In this document: positions 57,405-64,000 of the stretch, piece after piece | How the letters are laid out: the number at the start of each line of letters is the position of its first letter | Position numbering within the stretch: the first letter of the stretch is position 1 | Origin: Hymenobacter sublimis | GTDB lineage: Bacteria > Bacteroidota > Bacteroidia > Cytophagales > Hymenobacteraceae | DNA length: 64,000 nt | NCBI RefSeq assembly: GCF_023101345.1 | Contig: NZ_CP095848.1 | Coordinates: 2,549,297 to 2,613,296, forward strand | Reading direction: 5' to 3' | The notes under the pieces: generated by a model | The model's database searches: none | What the model saw: the letters and a program-made list of their open reading frames with translations, nothing else | What the model was told of the DNA's origin: nothing | Program-made: the position numbers and the translations under genes

Positions 57405-57508
57405 CCCGTCATCCTGAGCCTTGCGCAGGGCCTTGTCACGCACGAACGAGTCGTTGGACAGATTCGTGCTGAGATGATAAGGTCCTGCGCAGGGCTCAGG
57501 ATGACGGG
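57405..57508. repeat. MITE-like element between paaZ and paaF-like gene
   Basis: Arms 57405-57434 (CCCGTCATCCTGAGCCTTGC...) and 57479-57508 are near-perfect complements; an inner CACGAA/TTCGTG pair extends the structure. 104 bp. Confidence 0.85.
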
Positions 57509-57535
57509 CTATAGTACTACCGTTTACATATTCCC

Positions 57536-58312
57536 ATGAGCACTACTACTCTCACTGCCGGCCACGTAACTACTCACACTACTCCGGAAGGCATTGCCAC
57601 CATCAGCTTCTTTCACCCCAGCCACAACTCCCTGCCCGGCGCACTGCTCACCAAGCTAGCCGACACTATCACACAGATTGGCCAGCAGACTGATACGAAG
57701 GTCATCATTCTAAAAAGCGAAGGTGCCAAGACCTTCTGCGCCGGCGCCTCTTTCGATGAGCTGATTGCTATTGAAAACGAAGCCCAGGGGCTGGAATTTT
57801 TCTCGGGCTTTGCGAAGGTGATTAACGCCTGCCGCACCTCCCCCAAAATCATTATTGGCCGGGTGCAGGGCAAGGCCATTGGCGGCGGCGTGGGCGTAGC
57901 GGCTGCTACCGACTACTGCTTTGCTACCTCCCAAGCCTCGGTTAAGCTCAGTGAGCTGGTGGTGGGCATCGGGCCGTTTGTGGTAGGCCCAGCCGTGGAG
58001 CGCAAGATTGGCGTGGCGGCCTACGCCCAGCTAGCCCTAGATGCCGCAGAGTTTCGCTCGGCCACTTGGGCCCAGGAACGCGGCCTCTACGCCGAAGTGC
58101 TGGACTCAGAAGAAGCCCTGGATGCCGCCGTGCAGGCCTTTGCCCGTAAGCTAGCCGCCTACAACCCCGAGGCCCTGACGGACCTGAAGCGCGTTATCTG
58201 GGCGGGCACCGAGCACTGGGACCAGCTACTGGTAGAGCGGGCCGCCATCAGCGGTCGGCTGGTACTCTCGGAGTTCACCCGGCAGGCTATCCAGCAGTTC
58301 AAGGCTAAGTAG
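57536..58312 (+). CDS. enoyl-CoA hydratase/isomerase, probable PaaF role
   Basis: A 258-residue crotonase. The oxyanion-hole segments are KTFCAGASFDEL and GRVQGKAIGGGVGVAAATDYCFA. It lacks the close PaaG markers seen in the gene at 50472. The typical catalytic Glu positions are partly replaced (ELVVGIGPFVVGPAVERKIG), so it could be a hydratase or another crotonase. Its place as last gene of the cluster suggests the 2,3-dehydroadipyl-CoA hydratase step (PaaF), which has no other candidate here. Role by context. Confidence 0.75.
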   Translation: MSTTTLTAGHVTTHTTPEGIATISFFHPSHNSLPGALLTKLADTITQIGQQTDTKVIILKSEGAKTFCAGASFDELIAIENEAQGLEFFSGFAKVINACRTSPKIIIGRVQGKAIGGGVGVAAATDYCFATSQASVKLSELVVGIGPFVVGPAVERKIGVAAYAQLALDAAEFRSATWAQERGLYAEVLDSEEALDAAVQAFARKLAAYNPEALTDLKRVIWAGTEHWDQLLVERAAISGRLVLSEFTRQAIQQFKAK

Positions 58313-58367
58313 CTTCACTAGCTTGTCCGCTGCTGAGGTAGTATTCGGACCTAACCGCTAACAAAGA

Positions 58368-58402
58368 AAAACCCCTCACTGCAGTGCGTAGTGAGGGGTT
58401 TT
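58368..58402. terminator. bidirectional terminator
   Basis: AAAACCCCTCACT (58368-58380) and AGTGAGGGGTTTT (58390-58402) form a perfect 13-bp stem. It ends the paa transcript on the plus strand and the tRNA-Lys transcript on the minus strand. Confidence 0.9.
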
Positions 58403-58477
58403 GGTGATCCCGCTGGGATTCGAACCCAGGACCCATACATTAAAAGTGTATTGCTCTACCAGCTGAGCTACAGAATC
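58402..58477 (-). tRNA. tRNA-Lys (anticodon TTT)
   Basis: 76 nt with encoded CCA. On the minus strand the acceptor GATTCTG pairs with CGGGATC, the D arm is GCTCAGCTGGTAGAGC, the anticodon stem ATACA/TGTAT holds the loop CTTTTAA with anticodon TTT, and the T arm is CTGGGTTCGAATCCCAG. Discriminator base A. No integrase or att duplication is seen beside it. Confidence 0.97.
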
Positions 58478-58703
58478 ATTTCCCTACCGTTGGCCGATGC
58501 TTTTCGGAAGGGAGTGCAAAATTACACGACAAGAATCTTACCTGCAACTTGGCACCTTAGATTCAGCTGAAAATATTCAGCGGTAGCTATTAACTACCTC
58601 ATAGTCAAGCAAACATTTTTTGCATTGTGTTAGCCAAATGACTTTAGATAGGTTAACAGAACATACCGTAGCTCGGCGCTCAGCTGCTTAATAATACGCT
58701 AAA

Positions 58704-58764
58704 CGCCTCCCCCTGCTTGTGTCCATGCTTCTTGGAAGCCAGACAAATAAGTCAGGAGGAGGCG
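58704..58764 (-). terminator. hairpin downstream of ferritin-like gene
   Basis: On the minus strand CGCCTCCTCCTG (58764-58753) pairs with CAGGGGGAGGCG (58715-58704), then TTTAGCG. It lies 20 bp after the stop at 58784. The rest of the gap 58478-58783 holds nothing else I recognise. Confidence 0.55.
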
Positions 58765-58783
58765 AATTAGCATACGGTTTGTC

Positions 58784-59737
58784 TTACACAAACAGCGTAG
58801 TAGTGCTCTTTACAAAGTTGCGGGCAATGCTCTTCACCGTGGTAGGGTCCAAGGGCTCATCGAAGGCCTCAGACGCGGCAGCCGCCGTGATACCGGCAGC
58901 AGCATTGACGATGTTAGCGCCCGCCTGGGTGGTGTTGCTTTCCGCCGGGTAGGTGGCTTCGGGGTTGCCTTTGTCGTAGACGGGGCGCGTAGAGGGCGTA
59001 GTGTCGGGGGAAGCGCCACCGTTATCAATTCCCGAAATCCAGCTTTTGGGGATTTTATTAAGGTTGGCCAGGTTACCCGCTACGCTGGTGCCGTTGCTAG
59101 GATTACCACCTTCCACGGCCCGCCGAACGGTGCGCACGTGGGAGGAGTGGCGCGCCTCCACTGAGTGAATGTTGAGGGCCGACTCCAGAATATCCTTGTT
59201 CGGCATCAAAACCGGAGCGCCGCCTTTGTAGGCCCGTACGCCGGTGTCCACGAAGGATTGGGCTACCCCCAGGAAAATCTTGTAATCGGTGAATACCGTA
59301 GCAAACGGGCCGGCAATAAGGCCGCGGCCGCCCGTATAATCAAAGGCACCAACGGTTGGGTCTGGAATAGCAGCTGAGCCTAGGGCCTCGCGCAGCACCT
59401 TGATGTGGCCCGATTCATCATTACGGATAGTTTCAAACGCCGGACGGTCGGTGGCCGGAATGAGGGTACCAGCCTTCAGACCACTGTCATAGAAGTAAAA
59501 CTCCAGGTACTCCAGGCTCAGGGCTAGGTTCAGAACACCCTGTATTTCGGGAGTTAAGGCGCTTGTCTGACCGTAGGCTCGCTGGAAAATACCGCTTACC
59601 AAACCAGGTAGTACGGCCGCTGTCACGGCCTTACCTGCAAGGCCGAAGTGACGAAAAACGCGCCGACGTGGGTCTAGACGTTCGTATACTTCGGGGTCAA
59701 CCTTTTCAATATCAGAAATCAGTTTTAATAGATCCAT
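58784..59737 (-). CDS. ferritin-like domain protein, exported
   Basis: A 317-residue protein. An RRRVFRHFGLAGKAVTAAVLPGL segment near residue 23 looks like a twin-arginine-type or hydrophobic export signal, with a possible cleavage after AYG. The rest is a four-helix bundle of the ferritin_2 family: LNLALSLEYLEFYFYDSGL, ETIRNDESGHIKVLREALG and LNIHSVEARHSSHVRTV carry the E/ExxH-type residues. A Thr/Pro-rich section follows. Likely an envelope protein binding a metal pair; activity unknown. It is the second gene of a pair with 59797-60561. Confidence 0.82.
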   Translation of the reverse strand: MDLLKLISDIEKVDPEVYERLDPRRRVFRHFGLAGKAVTAAVLPGLVSGIFQRAYGQTSALTPEIQGVLNLALSLEYLEFYFYDSGLKAGTLIPATDRPAFETIRNDESGHIKVLREALGSAAIPDPTVGAFDYTGGRGLIAGPFATVFTDYKIFLGVAQSFVDTGVRAYKGGAPVLMPNKDILESALNIHSVEARHSSHVRTVRRAVEGGNPSNGTSVAGNLANLNKIPKSWISGIDNGGASPDTTPSTRPVYDKGNPEATYPAESNTTQAGANIVNAAAGITAAAASEAFDEPLDPTTVKSIARNFVKSTTTLFV

Positions 59738-59796
59738 GGTGGAATGTCAATTGGGGAGTGGGGAACTGATGGGTGAAAGCCAGGCAAGTGCAAGCC

Positions 59797-60561
59797 CTAG
59801 CTGAAATTGGTAGCGCTGAGCCGGGAGCCTGCCTTCAGGAACTGGTTGGCAGTAGCCAGAACCTCCTGGGGTCGCTTCGACCTTTCCTTGCCCGTACCAG
59901 CACCAACGCCCGGTGCCGAGGTAGCGGAGGTGGGGGTGAATACATCCACCACATCGGAAGCCACGAACGAATTGTACTGCCGTAGGTCGCGGATAAGCGC
60001 GGCGTGACGGGCCTCCACGGATACGATTTTGCCGGCTAGCGTGAGGTTCGTGGCGCTCTGAATAAAGCGGCCCGCGCCGTTGTAAGCCGCTACTCCTAAG
60101 TCTTCAAACGCTTGGGCGTTGGTCAGCACGCTGCCCCGGTCATCGAAATTGATTTTGCTGAAATCAGGCTCCAGGGCCTTAATGGCATTGCCAGCGAGGG
60201 CTGCTTTGAAGAAGTCGGCGTGGGCCTGTTCGTGCAGGGACAAATCGTCCAAAATCTGTTTTTCGGCGCTGCTAGCGGCCAGGCCTTTGTAGTAGGAACC
60301 GTTTTTGATCTGGGCGTAGAAAGCGGCTTCCAGTTGCTCCAGGGCGTAGGCGTAATTCAGGATGCCGGTGTCGCCGGTGCCTACGTCTAGCAGGGCAGCG
60401 TCACCTACTTCATCGGTGTCGTCGTCGCAGCCCGCCAGGAACAAGCCGGCGAGGGCGGCACCCGCTCCGGTATAGCGTAAAAAATCTCGGCGCGCCACTC
60501 CTGCTGGCGCAGACGGAGTAGCCAATGGTTCAGTGGACTGGGATGCAGAATTTGTCATCAT
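59797..60561 (-). CDS. ferritin-like domain lipoprotein with Tat-type signal
   Basis: A 254-residue protein. The ATG at 60561 (MMTNSASQS) is chosen; the open frame before it is non-coding. The signal has the twin-arginine motif ARRDFLRYTGAG and ends in the lipobox LFLAGC, suggesting Tat export followed by lipidation. Four-helix ferritin_2 pattern: LNYAYALEQLEAAFYAQI, LDDLSLHEQAHADFFKAAL and IVSVEARHAALIRDLRQY. First of two related genes 59 bp apart; both probably form one transcript and perhaps one complex. Confidence 0.83.
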   Translation of the reverse strand: MMTNSASQSTEPLATPSAPAGVARRDFLRYTGAGAALAGLFLAGCDDDTDEVGDAALLDVGTGDTGILNYAYALEQLEAAFYAQIKNGSYYKGLAASSAEKQILDDLSLHEQAHADFFKAALAGNAIKALEPDFSKINFDDRGSVLTNAQAFEDLGVAAYNGAGRFIQSATNLTLAGKIVSVEARHAALIRDLRQYNSFVASDVVDVFTPTSATSAPGVGAGTGKERSKRPQEVLATANQFLKAGSRLSATNFS

Positions 60562-60636
60562 AGAAGGGTGAGGTAACTTGGTGGAACACGCCCCGTTGTA
60601 CGCCACTATCTTGGAAACCACCTCCGTAGCAAGCCA

Positions 60637-60669
60637 AAATCCGTATTTATCTGCCAGAAATACGTATTT
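60637..60669. promoter_or_regulatory. paired AAATnCGTATTT sites
   Basis: AAATCCGTATTT at 60637-60648 and the perfect palindrome AAATACGTATTT at 60658-60669, with starts exactly 21 bases (two helical turns) apart, 76-108 bases before the ferritin-like gene start. A similar site is at 21607-21618. Looks like tandem binding sites of one dimeric regulator. Confidence 0.55.
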
Positions 60670-60680
60670 GTTTATAGTAA

Positions 60681-60728
60681 CAAACCGCACAAAATATATA
60701 CAGCTTAGCATATATTTTGTGCGGTTTG
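60681..60728. terminator. strong hairpin terminator
   Basis: CAAACCGCACAAAATATA (60681-60698) is exactly complementary to 60711-60728. It is placed to end transcription of the RES-domain gene on the minus strand. It has no long T tract outside the stem, but AT-rich inner bases. Confidence 0.75.
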
Positions 60729-60771
60729 TCTTGCTGCCTTTCACTTAGGTGAAGTATGGCCTCCGACTATT

Positions 60772-61656
60772 CTACGGTTGCCAGCCGCAGCTTGCCTTCA
60801 GGTAGTAGTTACTACTGCTACCGGCCTCGCGGAGCACCCAGTTACCGGGTTGGCCCAGCCACTCCAACCGCCCTTCCTCATTGAACCGGTTGGCAAAATC
60901 CAGGGAGCAAACGTCCAGCATATCAACCCCTACGTGCTTGACGCGCAGGTGCTCCACATATTGCAGCGTTAGCTTGCCGGCATCTAGGCAGGTAGGGTGC
61001 AACGCCAGGTTGTGGGCCGGCGAGGTCATGGCCGCAGAGGGGTATAGCAAGCCATCAAAGGCGGCTCCGAGTTCACAGGCTTCAGCCAACGCAATGGACA
61101 GGCGGTAGTGGTGGGAGTTGTGCTCCGAAACAGGCTTGATAAGCACCCGAGTCAGGAAGGCTGCTACTAGGCGGGCCGGCTCGGGTAAAGTGGCCCGGGC
61201 CTGCCCGAGCACCTGATTACGGTCGGCGTGCGGGTCATCGGAACAGTGGTCCGGTTCATGAAAGCTAACCAGGCGCAAGGGCTGGCGACTAATCCAGCGG
61301 CTGATAACGATGTGGTCCTCAGGCTGAACTCCGGCCTCAAAAAAAGGCGGATGCCAGGTAGCGCTGGCGTAGAACATAGGCTGCCCCGCCCGATTGGCTC
61401 GTTGGTTATTGGCTACCCGCTCGGGAGGTGGATAGGATACTTCCGACCAATAAACGGGTAGCTCCTGCCGGGGCACTCCCCGGTACAGCAGCACTCCCGC
61501 GGGCAGCTCAATACAGCGTACTGGATGACTAGTCAATAGCCGCCGGATGCGCTTGCTTAGCTCCGCAATAGAGTGACGACGCAGGCTCAGGTGCCGCAGC
61601 GCGGATAACTGCCGGCGGACAGCAGCCACTTCCGGCAGGGAAGACGAGGAGACCAT
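60772..61656 (-). CDS. RES-domain protein
   Basis: A 294-residue protein whose middle and C-terminal parts look like a RES domain: GVLLYRGVPRQELPVYWSEVSYPP (Arg), ANRAGQPMFYAS (Tyr/Ser region), a Glu-bearing helix EACELGAAFDGLLYPSAAMTSPAHNLALHP with the second Ser. RES domains of toxin-antitoxin pairs degrade NAD. Unlike the usual 150-200-residue toxin, this one has about 60 extra N-terminal residues, and no Xre-type antitoxin gene is adjacent on either side. It may be a non-toxin member. Family call from pattern. Confidence 0.65.
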   Translation of the reverse strand: MVSSSSLPEVAAVRRQLSALRHLSLRRHSIAELSKRIRRLLTSHPVRCIELPAGVLLYRGVPRQELPVYWSEVSYPPPERVANNQRANRAGQPMFYASATWHPPFFEAGVQPEDHIVISRWISRQPLRLVSFHEPDHCSDDPHADRNQVLGQARATLPEPARLVAAFLTRVLIKPVSEHNSHHYRLSIALAEACELGAAFDGLLYPSAAMTSPAHNLALHPTCLDAGKLTLQYVEHLRVKHVGVDMLDVCSLDFANRFNEEGRLEWLGQPGNWVLREAGSSSNYYLKASCGWQP

Positions 61657-61789
61657 AGGCAGGAAAAGAAGCGCACGAGAACTACGCCAGCCTTATCAGG
61701 GGCGGTGCAACAGGTCTCAGGCAGTGCCAGAGGAAGAATCCGGACGCAGACCCCAGCGCGAGATCCGCGTCGGATTTAGGCAAATTGGC

Positions 61790-62809
61790 TTATCGGTACC
61801 GGTCCTGGGAGGTATAGGTAGAAGTCTGCCCAGGGGACGGACGGTTGCGGCTGCGCAGCCAGACCAAACCAGCCACGGCCGCCGCTACCCCCGCTCCTAC
61901 AGCCCACAGGGGCACCTGGCGTTCAGGAGCTGGGGGCACGTAGGTAACCCCCGTTTCATTGGCCGTAGCTGGGTGACCGACGTAGCGGCCCTGGGCGGGC
62001 ACGGCCAGTTCCTCAAACTGCCGGGCCAGCCGCTGTAGTTCCTGGTGCAGCACCTCCCCACGCATGGGAATGCCGTGCCCGGTGGCTGCCACTGCGGGCT
62101 GCAACTCGGCTAGCAAAACCACGGATTGGTGCGCCTCGGGCCAGTCGGGAGTAAAATAGGCGGGCGGGCCATTCACCTCCTGGCGCTGCTGCCACACGGC
62201 CGTAGCCGATTCCTGCTTGGTAGTCACGAAGGCGTCGCCGGCCAGCAGCGTGCGGTCTTGCTCCCGGAAGAAGGACACGTGGCCCGGGGTGTGACCCGGC
62301 GTGGGCAGCCAGCGCCACCCTGGCAAATGCGGCACCGAGCCGTCGGTAGGCAGGGGCTGTACCCGGCTGCCTAAATCAAGTGGGGCCTTGGGATAAAGAA
62401 ACGACATGGCTGCCATGGCTCCGCCCCCAACTGAGGGGTCGGGCGGGGGGTAGGCCGACAGGCCGCGGAGGTAGGGCAGCTCCAATGGGTGGGCGTACAC
62501 CGTTACGTTGGGCCAGGTTTTGAGCAGGTGAGGCAGGGCCCCTACGTGGTCGAAGTGGCCGTGGGTGAGCAGGATGGCCGCGGGCGGATTACCTGGCCCA
62601 AACAGATACTCGGCCGTGTGCTGAACCTTGGAGCCGGACCCCGGCAGACCAGCATCTACGAGTACCCACGAGGCCACGGGTTGCTCCTGAGTCCGGACGT
62701 AGTAGAGATTCACGAACACATTGCGCTGGCCCCATAACCCCGGCACCACGGGGTGCAGGGCGGGCGTGTTGGCGCGGGTATCGGTGGCTTTGGGGGTTGA
62801 AGCAGACAT
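61790..62809 (-). CDS. metallo-beta-lactamase-fold hydrolase with C-terminal membrane anchor
   Basis: A 339-residue protein. The zinc motif is LLTHGHFDHVGALPH, with GHTPGHVSFF and LLAGDAFVT as the further ligands and GHGIPM near residue 255. Residues about 300-322 (LWAVGAGVAAAVAGLVWL) form a membrane helix followed by a basic end, so the enzyme should be tail-anchored with the catalytic part in the cytoplasm or exposed outside. The ATG at 62809 is chosen; the frame upstream is non-coding. Substrate unknown; the family includes glyoxalase II-like and lactonase enzymes. Confidence 0.87.
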   Translation of the reverse strand: MSASTPKATDTRANTPALHPVVPGLWGQRNVFVNLYYVRTQEQPVASWVLVDAGLPGSGSKVQHTAEYLFGPGNPPAAILLTHGHFDHVGALPHLLKTWPNVTVYAHPLELPYLRGLSAYPPPDPSVGGGAMAAMSFLYPKAPLDLGSRVQPLPTDGSVPHLPGWRWLPTPGHTPGHVSFFREQDRTLLAGDAFVTTKQESATAVWQQRQEVNGPPAYFTPDWPEAHQSVVLLAELQPAVAATGHGIPMRGEVLHQELQRLARQFEELAVPAQGRYVGHPATANETGVTYVPPAPERQVPLWAVGAGVAAAVAGLVWLRSRNRPSPGQTSTYTSQDRYR

Positions 62810-62856
62810 AAGCAGAACGAAAAAGTGAACAAAGAGAGAGTACTTCTCTACTGCCG

Positions 62857-64000
62857 TTAGCGGGCAGACGGAGCGGGTAGGGCGCAGCTGCACAACACTT
62901 CCCGGGTAGGAGCGGCCACTTTGTAATCAGGCAGTGACACCTCCTTCATGTAAATGACATCGAGTTGCCGCAGGGGCGGATGAGTAGGGTTTTCGTGCCA
63001 GATGCGCAGCAGGTAGTTGCAGTAATAGGGCCGCATAAAGGAGTTATCCACGAACAGGTAGTTCTCCGAGTACTTGCGCCACCGGTCGTTGCGGAACAGG
63101 GAAACCACGGAGGCAGGCTTTTCTAGGGTCGTGCCCCTACCCTCCTGGTTCAGATCGACGTGACGGCCATCCTGGGTGGTACCATCGAGAATGTACCAGC
63201 CGTCGTCTTTGAATACGGAGGGCGCAAACATGCCCCAATGCTGATCGGTGCGTACTAGGTAGCCCAACCAACGCATGGGCTGGCGCATGGTCCACTCGGG
63301 CCGAACGATGCTGTCTAGGTTCCACCAGCACACGTAGGCCAGCAGTCCCAGCACCGCCCCTTCGCGCACGGCCCGCAGCAGATTCCGAAAGCCCTCAGAA
63401 AGCTCCAACGACGTTTCTACCCGCAGCCGCACGCCGCTACGCCACTGGGCCAGGCGCGTGTTCCAGGGCTGCACCAGCCGCGCCGCCACCTGGGGGCCGA
63501 GGCGCTGGTAAGCCGGCACCAGCTTGCGCTCCAACCAATCCATGGCGCTGCCGGGCAGCAGCCCTAGCACCGAGGCCCAGTTAATCAGGAAAAACAGACC
63601 CACGAAGAGCGTCAGGCTGATTCCAAGGTGAAAGCCGTATATTACTCCCACAAAAAGCAGCCGCCACCACGGTACCCGCCACGGAATGAACAGCACGCAG
63701 GGCAGTAGCATTTCCAGGTAAAAGGTCATCCAGGTAAAGGCCTGGAGCAGGCCCGGGTACGGATACAGCAGCCGGCCGCCGGGCAGCACTACCTGGTCGA
63801 GGCTGAAGGCATAGTACAGGGCGGTACCTTCTTGGTGCCACTCCGGGCTGCTTTTAAGTAAGGCGGTGCACCAGTACACCAGCGCCAACTGCACCACGTA
63901 GGCCAGCGTGGCTGCACTGGCGTACGTCATGCTGGCGGGCAGGGGCTTACGGCGGGCATCCAGGGAGTACACCCGTCCCCAGGGCAAAAAGAAGCCCCAG
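62857..64000 (-). CDS. HTTM-domain membrane protein (partial, 5' end outside window)
   Basis: The reading frame runs to the right edge without a start, so the N-terminus is missing; at least 380 residues are present. At the edge it reads WGFFLPWGRVYSLDARR, then several membrane helices (about YAVVQLALVYWCTALL-like, MTFYLEMLLPCVLFIP, LLFVGVIYGFHLGISLTLFVGLFFLINW and GAVLGLLAYVCWW), and a soluble C-terminal part with WGMFAPSVFKDDGWYILDG. These fit the HTTM family, related to vitamin K-dependent gamma-carboxylase. It is 47 bp before the hydrolase gene on the same strand, probably one operon. Function unknown in bacteria. Confidence 0.82.
   Translation of the reverse strand, partial: WGFFLPWGRVYSLDARRKPLPASMTYASAATLAYVVQLALVYWCTALLKSSPEWHQEGTALYYAFSLDQVVLPGGRLLYPYPGLLQAFTWMTFYLEMLLPCVLFIPWRVPWWRLLFVGVIYGFHLGISLTLFVGLFFLINWASVLGLLPGSAMDWLERKLVPAYQRLGPQVAARLVQPWNTRLAQWRSGVRLRVETSLELSEGFRNLLRAVREGAVLGLLAYVCWWNLDSIVRPEWTMRQPMRWLGYLVRTDQHWGMFAPSVFKDDGWYILDGTTQDGRHVDLNQEGRGTTLEKPASVVSLFRNDRWRKYSENYLFVDNSFMRPYYCNYLLRIWHENPTHPPLRQLDVIYMKEVSLPDYKVAAPTREVLCSCALPAPSAR

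Noticed and set aside
58402..58477. tRNA-Lys as an integration site
   Set aside because: No integrase gene, no duplicated 3' end of the tRNA and no base-composition shift beside it.

Overview
The window looks like a chromosomal piece of a Hymenobacter-like member of the Bacteroidota (Cytophagales). The evidence is GC-rich coding sequence with weak or absent Shine-Dalgarno sites, protein families typical of that group (DUF3140, twin ferritin-like secreted proteins, M61 and M28 peptidases, SelO, CheB/CheR/PAS fusions) and many short palindromic elements in the gaps. The taxon is inferred from family content; there is no rRNA here.

Layout. 1-127 is a CRISPR leader and 128-6596 a CRISPR array with 100 repeats and 99 spacers; no cas gene lies in the window, so any cas operon must be left of base 1 or elsewhere. 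6.7-18.2 kb holds housekeeping and stress genes: a UvrA paralogue, msrB, a SpoIIAA-like protein, a leucine-rich-repeat kinase, selO, rtcB, and a GMC oxidoreductase/aldo-keto reductase pair. 18.9-24.4 kb has an M28 lipoprotein peptidase, a universal stress protein, a small orphan protein, an M61 peptidase and a small hypothetical. 24.6-35.2 kb is a sensory block: a multi-PAS histidine kinase, DUF3140, CheB, a CheB-CheR-PAS fusion and a second PAS kinase of the HisKA_3 type. 35.6-39.9 kb has a second copy of the small orphan protein, an amine oxidase, asnA with an Asn-codon leader-peptide attenuator upstream, and a RecE-like nuclease. 40-44.8 kb groups a GH63-type glucosidase, glucose 1-dehydrogenase and 6-phosphogluconate dehydrogenase, which suggests a route from glucosides through gluconate.

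45.2-58.3 kb is a phenylacetate degradation cluster: tetR, paaE, paaA, paaB, paaC, paaD, paaG, paaH, paaI, paaJ, paaY, an Imm50-like orphan, paaZ and a paaF-like hydratase. Phenylacetyl-CoA is epoxidised (PaaABCE, with PaaD for Fe-S assembly), isomerised (PaaG), ring-opened and oxidised (PaaZ) and beta-oxidised (PaaF/H/J), with thioesterases PaaI and PaaY as rescue enzymes. The CoA ligase paaK is not in the window. Two near-identical palindromic operators, one upstream of tetR and one just before paaA, suggest local TetR control. Nearly every non-overlapping gap in the cluster holds a different inverted-repeat element.

58.4-64 kb has tRNA-Lys(TTT), two secreted ferritin-like proteins, a RES-domain protein, a membrane-anchored metallo-beta-lactamase-fold hydrolase and a truncated HTTM-family membrane protein running off the right edge.

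The most notable signals are (1) the asnA attenuator with its Asn-rich leader peptide and a perfect antiterminator/terminator switch, (2) two pairs of CRISPR spacers that differ only at synonymous codon positions, showing repeated sampling of the same phage genes, and (3) the palindromic elements packed into the paa cluster, including one arm beside an AT-richer immunity-like gene.
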